From: Ga0077555 sp963761475
Lineage (GTDB): Bacteria; Pseudomonadota; Alphaproteobacteria; Rhizobiales; Hyphomicrobiaceae
DNA length: 64,000 bases
Assembly (NCBI GenBank): GCA_963761475.1
Contig: CAVXGT010000014.1
Coordinates: 124,001-188,000, forward strand
Direction: 5' to 3'
Position 1 is the stretch's first letter; each line of letters begins with the position of its first letter. The position numbers and the translations under genes are program-made. The notes beneath the pieces were generated by a model that did no database searches, was not told the origin of the DNA, and worked only from the letters and a program-made list of their open reading frames with translations. Below are positions 44,407 through 53,431 of the stretch, one piece after another.

Positions 44407-45572
44407 ATGCCCCTGCTGATGCTGCTGGCGCTGGCCGCCTTCTCGAGTTCGCTCTCTGTGCGCATCCTCGATCCGATCGTGCCGGAGGTCGCCCGCGATC
44501 TGCACACTGATGTTGCAACCGTGGCGCTGCTGGCTTCCGCCTTCGCCTTCCCCTGCGCGCTTGGCCAGCCCATCCTAGGGCCGCTCGGCGATGCCTACGG
44601 CAAGGCGCGCATGATCAAGATCTGCCTCGCGCTTGCTGACGCTCGGCGGCATAGCTGCCACGCTTGCACCAAATATCGAGCTGCTGTTTGCAGCCCGCAT
44701 TCTCACCGGCTTCGCCTCGGGCGGCATCGTGCCCCTGTGTTTCGCCACCGTCGGCGATCGCTTCGAGATGAAGGATCGTCAGGTGGCTCTCTCGCGCATC
44801 CTCTCGGCCATCCTGATCGGCCAGCTCGCAGGCGCCATCGGTGCCGGCCTGATCGCCAGCGAGACCAGTTGGCGCGTCGTCTTGTCGTTGACCGCAATCG
44901 CGAGCTTCATCGCCTTGGCCCTTGCCTGGCGCGATCTCCAGCCCCTGCCCGGCGCCCGTCGCACGCAGCTTCACGATCGAGCGCATGCTCACCAACTACG
45001 CCCGCGTCTTCGCCAATCCGCGCGCCATTGTCTGCTATTCCGCCGTGCTGATCGAAGGCATGGCGATTTTCGGCGTGCTCCCCTATCTCGCCGCCATGCT
45101 CGAAAGCGCCGGCGCCGGCTCCATCCGCGAGGCCGGCTTCATCATCTCCGGCATGGCCATCGGCGGCATCGCCTACACCTTGGCCGTCAAGTCGATGCTC
45201 CGCCATGTCACCTTCATGACACTGATCCGCCTCGGCGGCATGATTTGCGCTACGGGCTTCGTGGCTCTGGCCCTGTTCCAGTCCTGGCCACCTCAGGCCG
45301 CAGCCTTTATCCTGGTGGGCTATGGCTTCTACATGATCCACAACTCCATCCAGACCCAGGTGACGGAGCTGGCTCCCGAGGCGCGTGGCGCAGCAGTCGG
45401 CCTCCATGCCTTCAGCTTCTTCCTGGGTCAGGCCATCGGCCCCGTGCTCTATGGTCTGGGCCTCCGGTTTGCCGGTCAGACCACCACCATGGCCATTGCG
45501 GCCGTCGTTATGTTCGTGCTGGGCCTCGTCACGGCCGCTGGCTTCGCCCGCCGTCAATCGCCCGTTGCCTGA
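44407..45572 (+). pseudogene. MFS transporter with two frameshifts
   Basis: A twelve-helix facilitator of about 388 residues if restored. GAAGG precedes ATG 44407. The first segment (MPLLMLLALAAFSSSLSVRI to MIKICLA) changes frame near 44636 and continues LTLGGIAATLAPNIELLFAA with the cytoplasmic GDRFEMKDR motif, then changes again near 44968 to FTIERMLTNYARVFANPRAI and on to the stop at 45572. Both changes fit a single extra base. The second half is intact. This is the right-hand edge of the frameshift-rich zone. Substrate unknown; DHA1-like drug or sugar efflux is the usual annotation for this pattern. Confidence 0.78.
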
Positions 45573-45626
45573 GGCGCGCCGCCTGCCTAACGTCGCCGTC
45601 TCCCCGTCCACCTGGAGTCCGCGCGC

Positions 45627-46841
45627 ATGAGTGAGCTGCTTCTCTCCGACATCACTGTTGTCGACATGACGGAAGGCGTCGCCGGCCCGTGCACCTCGCT
45701 GCTGCTCGCCGACATGGGCGCCAACGTCATCAAGGTCGAGCGCGAAGCCGGAGATTGGCAGCGCACCACCGGCTCGAGGCGCTTTGCTGGCCTTGGCAGT
45801 GCCCTCTACCTCGCGCTCAACCGCAACAAGCGCGACCTAGGCCTCGATGTCTCAAGCGACGGCGGGCGCGCCATCATGCACCGTCTCGTCGCCCGCGCCG
45901 ACGTCATCGTCTCCAATTATCGCCCGGGCGTCATGACCAGGCTTGGCCTCGGCTACGACGCCTGCAAAGCCCTCAACGACCGCATCGTCTATTGCACCAT
46001 CTCGGGCTTCGGCCAGACCGGCGACTACGCCCAGTATCCCGCGAGCGACACCATCATCCAGGCCATGAGCGGCGTTATGCAGATGGTGGGCGAGGCCGAC
46101 GGCCCGCCACTGCGCGTCGGCTTCCCCCTGACCGACATGACCGCCGCCAACCATGCCGTGCAGGCGATCCTGCTGGCGCTTTACGGCCGCGCGCTGGGCC
46201 GCAAGGCGGCCACCGAAATCGAAATCTCGCTGACCGCCGCAGCCCTCATGCAGCAGAACGCCAGCTTCTCGGATTACCTCCTCGCCGGAACCCTTCCCCA
46301 GCGTCAGGGCAACCAGAACATGTCACTGGCCCCGGCTGGCGCCTTCGAGGTCGAAGGCGGCCGTTACATCACCATCGCCATCCTGCGCGACGAGCACTGG
46401 CGCAAGTTCTGCACAGCCCTGGATCTTCAGCACCTGGTCGACGATCCTCGCTTCGCAACAAACAAAGCCCGCCTTGAGAACCGTTTGGTTCTCGATGCCA
46501 TCCTGTGCCCGCTGTTCGCCTCAGGCACCTCCGACGACTGGCTCGCCCGCCTGCGTGCGGCCGACATCCTCTGCGGCCCTATCAACACCTTCGCCGATAT
46601 CGAGGCCGACCCCGCGCTCGCTTCCAACCTGCCGCTCGTCGACACCCTGCTGCCGGGCCTCGACCGCGTCATGGGCACACCCATCCGCATCGACGGCGAG
46701 CATTTCGCCACCCGCCTCCCGCCCCCCGGCAAAGGCCAGCACACCCGCGAAATCCTCGCCGAACTGGGCTTCACCCCCGACCAGACAACCGCCTTCCTCG
46801 CCACCCGCGCCGCCTTCGAGCAGCCGCGAGAAGAGGCATGA
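45627..46841 (+). CDS. CaiB/BaiF family CoA-transferase
   Basis: A 404-residue class III CoA-transferase that moves CoA between an acyl-CoA and a carboxylic acid through a glutamyl/aspartyl-CoA anhydride. The N-terminal VVDMTEGVAGPCTSLLLADMG, taken with IKVEREAGD and the LNRNKRDLGLD segment, is diagnostic, and the catalytic Asp is in PLTDMTAANHA near residue 171. TGGAG lies upstream of the ATG. It follows the MFS gene by 55 bases on the same strand, so co-transcription is plausible. The acid pair is unknown. It is the intact gene just outside the frameshift zone. Confidence 0.88.
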   Translation: MSELLLSDITVVDMTEGVAGPCTSLLLADMGANVIKVEREAGDWQRTTGSRRFAGLGSALYLALNRNKRDLGLDVSSDGGRAIMHRLVARADVIVSNYRPGVMTRLGLGYDACKALNDRIVYCTISGFGQTGDYAQYPASDTIIQAMSGVMQMVGEADGPPLRVGFPLTDMTAANHAVQAILLALYGRALGRKAATEIEISLTAAALMQQNASFSDYLLAGTLPQRQGNQNMSLAPAGAFEVEGGRYITIAILRDEHWRKFCTALDLQHLVDDPRFATNKARLENRLVLDAILCPLFASGTSDDWLARLRAADILCGPINTFADIEADPALASNLPLVDTLLPGLDRVMGTPIRIDGEHFATRLPPPGKGQHTREILAELGFTPDQTTAFLATRAAFEQPREEA

Positions 46842-47197
46842 GACGCGACACAATCGTTCTTGGGCACCACGGTTGACTTTCGTCGGGATTTCGCGCGCGG
46901 TAAGCACGACGCGGTGCGGCAGTCAAGGGGAGGCAAACAGTGGGCTTTAATGCGATTTTTATCGAGCGTGGCGCCATTCAAGTGCCGTTCATTTTTCAAA
47001 TGAGCGCAAGGCTCACTTCGAAATATCAATCCATACTAAGATGACAATCCAGGTGGTGCCACATCGGTCTCGGAAATCGCATGGAGTGTGCCGGGGGAGT
47101 GCAGCGAGTTTTGCGTTTGGTACACTGACGGCCTACACTGGAAGGTGAGCGATTGAGGTCGACTTAGACAACGACGCGTGAGCTGACTGGAGCCGTC
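46842..47197. other. Lower-GC intergenic region
   Basis: No gene is recognised in these 356 bases. Base composition falls noticeably: a hand count of 46921-46980 gives 30 G+C in 60 bases, against 38 in 60 for 46201-46260 inside the preceding gene. AT-rich tracts such as GCGATTTTTATCGAG (46951 onward) could form a promoter, but no clear element pair was identified. It marks the left edge of a compositionally different patch. Confidence 0.45.
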
Positions 47198-47986
47198 ATG
47201 ACCTTCGCTAAGCATATCACTGTCATGATCCTGACCTACAACGAAGAATCCAATATTGTGCGCACGCTCGACGCCTTGGCATGGGCCGGAGAAATTGTGG
47301 TAATCGACAGCGGTAGCACGGACAATACGCTGGCGATCCTGGCGCGATATCCCAAGGTGCGTGTCGTCAAGCGGAAGTTCGATACGTTCGCTGAGCAGTG
47401 CAATTTCGGGCTTTCACTGATACGAACCAATTGGGTACTTTCGATTGACGCCGACTACGAGCTGAGTGAGGAGATCGGTCGAGAAATTTGCAATTTGAAG
47501 CCACAATCTGGGTGCAATGGGTACCGTGCAAGTTTTATCTACCGCATCTTTGGTAAGGCGCTGTCCGCAACCCTCTATCCGGATCGCGTCGTGCTCTATC
47601 GACCCGAACTAGCGCGTTATCATAATGAGGGCCATGGTCATCGCGTCACTGTCGAGGGGGAGATTGCGCATCTGCGCGGCCGGATCTTCCATGACGACCG
47701 CAAGTCACTCGAACGATGGATTTCCTCCCAGCTCGGCTACGCTCAGCGCGAAGCGGACTATCTCCTGGCCACACCACCGGCCAGGCTTGGCCGTATCGAC
47801 CGGCTCCGACGTATGGGTTGGCCTATGCCACTGCTCGTTTTTCCATACACTCTGTTTTGGAAGCGCTGTATTTTGGATGGCCGTGCTGGAGCGTATTACG
47901 CGCTTCAGCGCCTGTTTGCGGAGGTCGTAATCGCATACGAGCTGATTGAGCGTCGGCTTCGTGCCGGACGGGCCGCTTCTGGCTGA
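47198..47986 (+). CDS. Glycosyltransferase family 2 protein (WaaE/KdtX-like)
   Basis: A 262-residue GT-A glycosyltransferase. The nucleotide-binding part is TVMILTYNEESNI near residue 8, EIVVIDSGSTDNT follows, and the metal-binding D-x-D is in LSIDADYEL near residue 85. A late hydrophobic segment (PLLVFPYTLFWKRCIL) suggests membrane association. Overall it resembles WaaE/KdtX-type enzymes that add glucose or heptose to LPS core or lipid-linked sugars. GGAG precedes ATG 47198. The following galE copy starts 15 bases after its stop, so they form a small polysaccharide operon. Its codons are less GC-rich than the neighbours, which suggests acquisition by transfer. Confidence 0.85.
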   Translation: MTFAKHITVMILTYNEESNIVRTLDALAWAGEIVVIDSGSTDNTLAILARYPKVRVVKRKFDTFAEQCNFGLSLIRTNWVLSIDADYELSEEIGREICNLKPQSGCNGYRASFIYRIFGKALSATLYPDRVVLYRPELARYHNEGHGHRVTVEGEIAHLRGRIFHDDRKSLERWISSQLGYAQREADYLLATPPARLGRIDRLRRMGWPMPLLVFPYTLFWKRCILDGRAGAYYALQRLFAEVVIAYELIERRLRAGRAASG

Positions 47987-48001
47987 GGCGAGGCACAACG
48001 A

Positions 48002-48995
48002 ATGGCTCATATTCTTATCGTCGGTGGCGCAGGCTTTGTCGGCAGCCATTGCGCCAAGGCGGCGGCTATCGCGGGCCACACCAGCGTTGTGCTCGACAGC
48101 CTTATCACCGGCCACAGCGAGTTTGTGCGGTGGGGACCGCTGATCGAGGGAGATGTCCGCGACGCAGTATTGCTGCGAAAGGTTATGGCAGAGCGTCGTT
48201 TCGACGCCGTCATGCATTTCGCTGCACGGGCTTACGTCGGAGAATCCGTGATCGATCCCGCAGCTTACTACGACGTCAACATCTCGGGAACGCGTACTCT
48301 GCTCGACGCAATGGTGTACGCTGGAGTGAAACACTTCGTGTTTTCTTCAACCTGCGCCGTGTACGGCCAGCCAAATCGAATGCCTATTACAGAAGCAACA
48401 TCGATGAATCCGATAAATCCTTACGGCTTCACAAAACTGGCTTGCGAACGCATGATCGAGGACTATGCGAGAGCTTACGGATTGACAGCCATAAAACTGC
48501 GCTACTTCAATGCTGCGGGGGCCGATCCGGCGTGTGAGATTGGCGAGGATCACGATCCAGAGCCACACCTCATTCCGCTCGTGCTCGATACCGCGATTGG
48601 CCGGCGTTCGACGGTTTCGGTATTCGGCAGTGATTACCCGACGCCGGACGGCACAGCCATCCGCGACTACATTCACGTGTCCGATTTGGCCGACGCTCAC
48701 GTCCGCGCAATCACTCATCTAGTCAGTGGCGGCAAAACGATGTCTATCAATTTGGGGACGGGCAAAGGCGTTTCGGTCGCAGAATCTGATCGACACCGCA
48801 TCTGACGTCTGCAGAAAAGAGATTCCCCGAACGCTGGCGCCACGCCGAAGTGGCGACCCCGCCGAACTCGTCGCCGATCCGGCTCTGGCGTCACGCGTGC
48901 TCGATTGGCACGCGGGCCGATCGAGCATTCGAACAATTCTCACCGATGCCTGGCGTTGGCACCAACATCGGTTCGGCAATGACACGCGTCGATGA
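48002..48995 (+). pseudogene. galE: Second UDP-glucose 4-epimerase, one frameshift near C-terminus
   Basis: Intact over residues 1-260: GGAGFVGS at 8-15, SSTCAVYG at 115-122, YGFTK at 141-145, and FGSDYPTPDGTAIRDYIHV. It aligns motif-for-motif with the first galE at 1.9 kb but differs widely in sequence. Near 48775 the frame runs into a stop (GVSVAESDRHRI), while the continuation NLIDTASDVCRKEIP and VADPALASRVLDWHAG, as expected for the GalE C-terminus, is present one base out of register to 48995. One extra base explains it. A protein truncated at 267 residues would lack the substrate-domain end. It is paired with the upstream glycosyltransferase in the lower-GC patch. Confidence 0.83.
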
Positions 48996-49160
48996 ATGGA
49001 CACAGACATCCAATTCGATGACGGCATGATTGGTAACTGACGACAGCGCCAGCGGCTCCCCGCTTCCCGAGGCTCCACTCCCCCCGGTAGACGCCGCAGT
49101 CCGCTTCGGCCATCATCTCTGCCAAGCGGGCCGCCATGCGCCTGCAACATCAACGCGACG

Positions 49161-50048
49161 ATGGAAACGCTCATGCAAACAGAGACAGCGACCTCCGCCA
49201 AGGCGTCAGCCATGCGCGTCCCCTTCGCAATCAACCCGCTCACCGCGACCATCGCCGCCGAGGTCGTCGGCCTGGACCTGGCCAAACCCCTCGATCCCGC
49301 GACGCTGCAGGCCGTCCGCCGCGCTTTCCTCGATTACAAGATCCTCTGTTTCCGTGACCAGCATCTCAGCAAGGAGGAGCAGGTCGCCTTTTCCCAGCAG
49401 TTCGGCGAGCTCGAGCGCCACACGCTCAGGAACAAGGGCCAGGATCTACCCTTTGTGCACATGGTCACGAACCTGGGCCCCGACGGCAAACCGAGTGGCG
49501 TCGTCAAATCGCAGCAGTGGCACTCGGACAAGTCCTTCCGGCTCGCGCCCTGCATGGCCACCATCCTGCATGCCGTCGAGCTGCCGCCGGAAGGCGGCGA
49601 AACCTACTTCGCCGATATGTATGCCGCCTACGACGCGCTGCCGCCGGCGCAGAAGGCCGAGGTCGACAACCAGCGCGTCGTCCATAGCTGGGAGCTATCC
49701 CGCGAAAACATCGGCCGCAAAATGTCGAAGGAGGAGATCGACGACGCGCCGCCGATGACGCATCCCTTGGCCCGCGTCCATCCCGAGACCGGCAAGCGCG
49801 CCCTGTTCATGGGCTGCCACGCCTCCCACCTCGAAGGCATGGACTTCGCAGCCGGCCGCGCCCGTATCGAGGAGCTGGAAGCGCACGCCACGCAGCCGCA
49901 GTTCACCTATGCCCACACCTGGCGCAAGGGCGATGTCCTCATGTGGGACAACCGCTGCCTCCTACACCGCGCCAACGCCTCCTTCGACGCCAACCGCCAC
50001 CCCCGCGTCCTCCACCGCACCTGCGTCCGCGGCACACCGACATCGTGA
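49161..50048 (+). CDS. TauD/TfdA family Fe(II)/2-oxoglutarate dioxygenase
   Basis: A 295-residue dioxygenase of the taurine/2,4-D type. The first two iron ligands are the H-x-D of QQWHSDKSFR near residue 117; the distal His is in CLLHRANASFD near the C-terminus, and the 2-oxoglutarate-binding Arg follows in HPRVLHRTCVRG. ILCFRDQHLSKEEQ is the usual N-terminal family motif. A later ATG at 49173 is a possible start; neither has a strong ribosome binding site. The substrate, often a sulfonate, phenoxy acid or other carboxylate, is unknown. A second family member lies at 56.96 kb. Confidence 0.87.
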   Translation: METLMQTETATSAKASAMRVPFAINPLTATIAAEVVGLDLAKPLDPATLQAVRRAFLDYKILCFRDQHLSKEEQVAFSQQFGELERHTLRNKGQDLPFVHMVTNLGPDGKPSGVVKSQQWHSDKSFRLAPCMATILHAVELPPEGGETYFADMYAAYDALPPAQKAEVDNQRVVHSWELSRENIGRKMSKEEIDDAPPMTHPLARVHPETGKRALFMGCHASHLEGMDFAAGRARIEELEAHATQPQFTYAHTWRKGDVLMWDNRCLLHRANASFDANRHPRVLHRTCVRGTPTS

Positions 50049-50282
50049 CGCGCCAAATCTGACCGAGACTGAAGTCGCCGCCACTGCTCCCCTCCGAGCC
50101 GTATTGCCCCGTGTAATATGTACGCCGGGCACACTCGCGTTTCACGAGCGGGCAGGAGCACCTCCCGAGGAAGTGATTGGCGCGCACTCTCGCTGCCTGT
50201 CACTCGTTTCCGGCCGCTGTCGCCCATTCTGGCCTAAAGCCACCACCTGCGGTCGCCGACCTCGAACGAGAGCGTTTGATAC

Positions 50283-51128
50283 ATGCAGCACTTCATTGCC
50301 CGGACCGTCGTCGCAGTCGCGTTGACGGCTGCCTCCCTGATTGCGGCCAATGCTGAGACGCGCCCGGGCGCACTACCCGATCTCCGCATCGCCAAGGGAG
50401 GCAAAAACATCGCGGAGGCATGGCTTGCCGATCCGACAACGCGGTATCGTCACTTTGTTTTGGGGTCGAACTACGAGGCTGAAAGCCTCGTGGTGAAGCT
50501 CCGTGACGGCCGCACGCTGAAGCTCAAATTACCGCATGATTCGGTCTTCGAGGACCGCTTGCCAAGACTGGCGGACCTGGACGGCGACGGCCGGGACGAG
50601 ATCGTGCTTGTGAGGTCATACCTCGCACGCGGGGCGGCCTTGGCTGTTGTCGGCATCCTTGGGGACACACTCAAGGTCATTGCTGAAACGCCACCGACCG
50701 GATCTCCCAATACGTGGATCAATCCCGCCGGTATCGCTGATTTCGATGGCGATGGCCGGCTCGACATCGCCTATGTGCAGATGCCCCACGTTCTCGGGCG
50801 CCTTCGGGTCTGGACACTGCGCACCAGCAAATTGGTCGAGATTGCATCGATCTCGGATACGTCAAACCACATGGTGGGAAGCCGAAATATTGGTCTCGCA
50901 GCTGTAGCCGACTTCGATGGCGACGGCATCATGGATCTCGCAATACCGTCGCTCGATCGCAGATCCCTGCGCTTCGTCGGCTTTAACAACGGCGCACGCG
51001 AAATCGCGCGCAAGTCCTTGCCGGCTCCAGCCGTGTCGGATTTCCGAGTGGAAGCAGTGAAAGGAAAGCCCGTCGTCGTGGTCGGGCTCGCCGGAGGTCG
51101 TGTTGCCCGCATACCGGCGGTGAAGTGA
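50283..51128 (+). CDS. Secreted VCBS/FG-GAP repeat protein
   Basis: A 281-residue exported protein with a signal peptide (residues about 1-24, ending ANAET). The body shows repeated calcium-binding blade motifs of FG-GAP/VCBS type: LADLDGDGRDEI near residue 97, IADFDGDGRLDI near 151 and VADFDGDGIMDL near 211, each D-x-D-G-D-G. This predicts a partial beta-propeller that binds Ca2+. Such proteins act in surface adhesion or polysaccharide binding, but no function is established for this one. It is a single gene, with a ribosome-binding GAGAG about 11 bases before the ATG. Confidence 0.85.
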   Translation: MQHFIARTVVAVALTAASLIAANAETRPGALPDLRIAKGGKNIAEAWLADPTTRYRHFVLGSNYEAESLVVKLRDGRTLKLKLPHDSVFEDRLPRLADLDGDGRDEIVLVRSYLARGAALAVVGILGDTLKVIAETPPTGSPNTWINPAGIADFDGDGRLDIAYVQMPHVLGRLRVWTLRTSKLVEIASISDTSNHMVGSRNIGLAAVADFDGDGIMDLAIPSLDRRSLRFVGFNNGAREIARKSLPAPAVSDFRVEAVKGKPVVVVGLAGGRVARIPAVK

Positions 51129-51191
51129 TCTGGATCCTGCTGCATCGATGAATGCTATTGCGGCAGGCACAGGAGGTTTCGCCCAAGCCGC

Positions 51192-51641
51192 CTATTTCGT
51201 CACGACCTTATTGTGACGGTCGAGCACGAACGCGGTGAGTGCCGCCAGCGCTTCGCTGTCCCAGGCGAGCGGGCGCGTTCCCATCGCCGAGATCATGCAG
51301 AATTGGACCATGCCCTCTGCCGTGATCCGGTCGAGGCCGGTCTTAGCTTTGACGGACTCGACGAAATGCGGCCAGGGCTTCACGAACGTCGCATTGTAGC
51401 TGTCGGCGTCGAGGTGACAGGTGTTGCAAGACCGTCCGGCCGGACTGAGGCTGGTGTCGCCGTGACGGGCTTTGCCAACATCCAGAAGCTTTGCGGGCTC
51501 GGCTTGGAACGGTGTCGAGTTTGCCGGGCGGGTCACATCGCCAGGCGGAATCCTGTTCGACTGCGCCAACGCCGAAGCTGCTGCAGCCATCACCAATACA
51601 CTTGCGGCTGTGCCCGCAGCCGCCAACATGCACGCTCTCAT
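51192..51641 (-). CDS. Periplasmic mono-haem c-type cytochrome
   Basis: A 149-residue precursor with a signal peptide (residues about 1-26, ending ALAQS). Haem attachment is CNTCH near residue 73 (RSCNTCHLDADSYN). A candidate axial ligand is one of the methionines in VQFCMISAMGTRPL; the cysteine in the same stretch could alternatively ligate haem, as in SoxA/DHC-type proteins where a Cys is the axial ligand. This ambiguity is unusual. It converges on the VCBS gene and lies 340 bases beyond the CoA-transferase stop. Redox partner unknown. Confidence 0.8.
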   Translation of the reverse strand: MRACMLAAAGTAASVLVMAAAASALAQSNRIPPGDVTRPANSTPFQAEPAKLLDVGKARHGDTSLSPAGRSCNTCHLDADSYNATFVKPWPHFVESVKAKTGLDRITAEGMVQFCMISAMGTRPLAWDSEALAALTAFVLDRHNKVVTK

Positions 51642-51981
51642 TGCTCCCCCGTCATGAAGCCGCTTGGTTCGATCAGGTTGGAATTAGGCCCATAGTCTGC
51701 GCGCCTGTCCAACCGCCAATGCTCAAAAATTCGTGAAGGGCGTGCGGCTGGCCGTCGGTTCGATCCTGGTCCGAAGCCTTCGCGAACCGGCTGCATTGCC
51801 ACAGCAGGCACGGCAGCTACATCGGTCGGAACCTCGACCATTCGGTATTGCGGTTGGGCGCGTACCGGGCGTCTTGAAGGCCGGCTCATATGGGGGCTTG
51901 AGTTTGACGTCCAGCAAACCCGGTAGATGCCCGCTGGGCTGGGCCGGGAGCAGCCAAAACCGCCTCCGGCCGTCGCGCCCC
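51642..51981. other. Intergenic stretch without recognised gene
   Basis: About 340 bases between two minus-strand genes. Short open frames exist on both strands, but none has a family resemblance or ribosome binding site. It must contain the promoter of the cytochrome gene at 51641; no specific element was identified. Confidence 0.4.
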
Positions 51982-53220
51982 TCACACTACGCCCTTGTCC
52001 TTCAACTTGCCGATCTCGGCATCGCTCAAGCCCAGGATGCCCTTGTAGAGCTCGTCGTTGTGCTCGCCGAGGCGCGGCCCCAGCCACTCCACATGGCCCG
52101 GCGTATCGGAAAGCCGAGGCACCACGTTCGGCATCGCGATCTCGCCGCCCACTCGATCGTCGTGCATGCGCAGGATGTTGCCGCGCGCGGCGTACTGCGG
52201 ATCCTTGAAGATGTCGGCAATCGAGTAGACCGGCCCGCATGGCACCTGGAACTTGTCGCATTCCGCGATGCAGTCATCGAGCGTGAAGGTCTCCGTCCAC
52301 TTCGCCACCCACGCATCGACGTCTTTGCGCTCCCGGTCGCGGTCGGCAATCTTCTCCCAGCGCCCGCCAGGCGCCGCCAGCTCCGGCTGCCCCTGCGCCT
52401 CTGCCAGTCGCGCATAGATCTTGTCCGACGTGCAGGCAATGGCGATCCACTTGCCGTCCTTGGTCGGGTAATGGCTGTGCGGGCAGACGTTGACGGTTCC
52501 AGGCCCCATGCGCTCGCGCACGTAGCCCTTGTAGTTGTACGACGCCGCCAGCTCGTCGAGGATTCGGAAGATCGGCTCGTAGAGACCGATGTCGATGTAT
52601 TGCCCGCGACCCGTCATATCGCGCGCCCTGAGCGCCAGCAGCACGCCGAACGCGCCGTAGAGGCCGGCCAGGTAGTCCGGAATGGTTGCCGACCCCGGCG
52701 TCGTCGGCGGCAGCTCCGGAAAGCCCGCCAGATAGGACAGCCCGCCAAAAGCGTTGCCGATCCGCCCGAACCCCGGCCGCGGGCTATAGGGCCCGGTCTG
52801 GCCGAAGCCCGAGATCCGCACCATCACCAGCTTGCTGTTTTCTTCCTTCAGCGTATCCCAACCGAGCCCCCACTTCTCGAGCGTGCCGGGCTGGAAGTTC
52901 TCGACCATTACGTCGGCCTTGCGGATCATCCGCTTCAGCAGCTCCGCCCCCTCGGGCTTCCTCAGATCCAGCGTCGCGACCTTCTTGTTGCGCGTCTCCT
53001 GCAGCCACGGCAGCGAATCCCCCGATGGCGTCGGCGTGCCGAATTTCCGCAGCGCATCGCCGACCCCTGGCAGCTCCAACTTGAACACCTCGGCCCCGAA
53101 CTCGGCGAGCTGCGTCGAGCAGAACGGCCCCGCCAGGAAGCTCGAGACGTCGATCACTCGGATACCTTGCAAAGGCTTCACGGTCGGATGCGGCAGGGGC
53201 GTGTCACCGGCTTGCGGCAT
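51982..53220 (-). CDS. CaiB/BaiF family CoA-transferase
   Basis: A 412-residue class III CoA-transferase, the second in the window. Motifs: VIDVSSFLAGPFCSTQLAEFG, KLELPGVGDALR, RNKKVATLDLRKPEG and ISGFGQTGPY; the catalytic Asp is probably in ATIPDYLAGLYGA near residue 186. GAGGAG upstream fixes the start at 53220 (MPQAGD). It diverges from an enoyl-CoA hydratase gene at 53432, and together with it and another hydratase at 55.4 kb suggests a degradative pathway in which a carboxylic acid is activated by CoA transfer. The specific acid cannot be inferred. Confidence 0.88.
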   Translation of the reverse strand: MPQAGDTPLPHPTVKPLQGIRVIDVSSFLAGPFCSTQLAEFGAEVFKLELPGVGDALRKFGTPTPSGDSLPWLQETRNKKVATLDLRKPEGAELLKRMIRKADVMVENFQPGTLEKWGLGWDTLKEENSKLVMVRISGFGQTGPYSPRPGFGRIGNAFGGLSYLAGFPELPPTTPGSATIPDYLAGLYGAFGVLLALRARDMTGRGQYIDIGLYEPIFRILDELAASYNYKGYVRERMGPGTVNVCPHSHYPTKDGKWIAIACTSDKIYARLAEAQGQPELAAPGGRWEKIADRDRERKDVDAWVAKWTETFTLDDCIAECDKFQVPCGPVYSIADIFKDPQYAARGNILRMHDDRVGGEIAMPNVVPRLSDTPGHVEWLGPRLGEHNDELYKGILGLSDAEIGKLKDKGVV

Positions 53221-53431
53221 GACTAGGGTCTCCTCGTTTGCGCTTTGGAGATGAGGCTTACACGGCAGGGGGCGGCTTGCCAACGCTGCCTCGCGTTGGC
53301 CGTTTTGGATGCCCCTCGCGCGCCTGCCGCAGCCGCCGTGTCTCGGCCCTTCGCCCCTTTGACGCCTTCCCCTGCATCCCCCATGATCGCCGTTTCAGCG
53401 CCGTCAATGCCCATTCACCCGAGGAGGCCCC

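Noticed and set aside
40200..44970. Programmed ribosomal frameshifting in the dehydrogenase and aminotransferase genes
   Set aside because: More than twenty shifts in both directions, without slippery heptamers or conserved positions, cannot be programmed.
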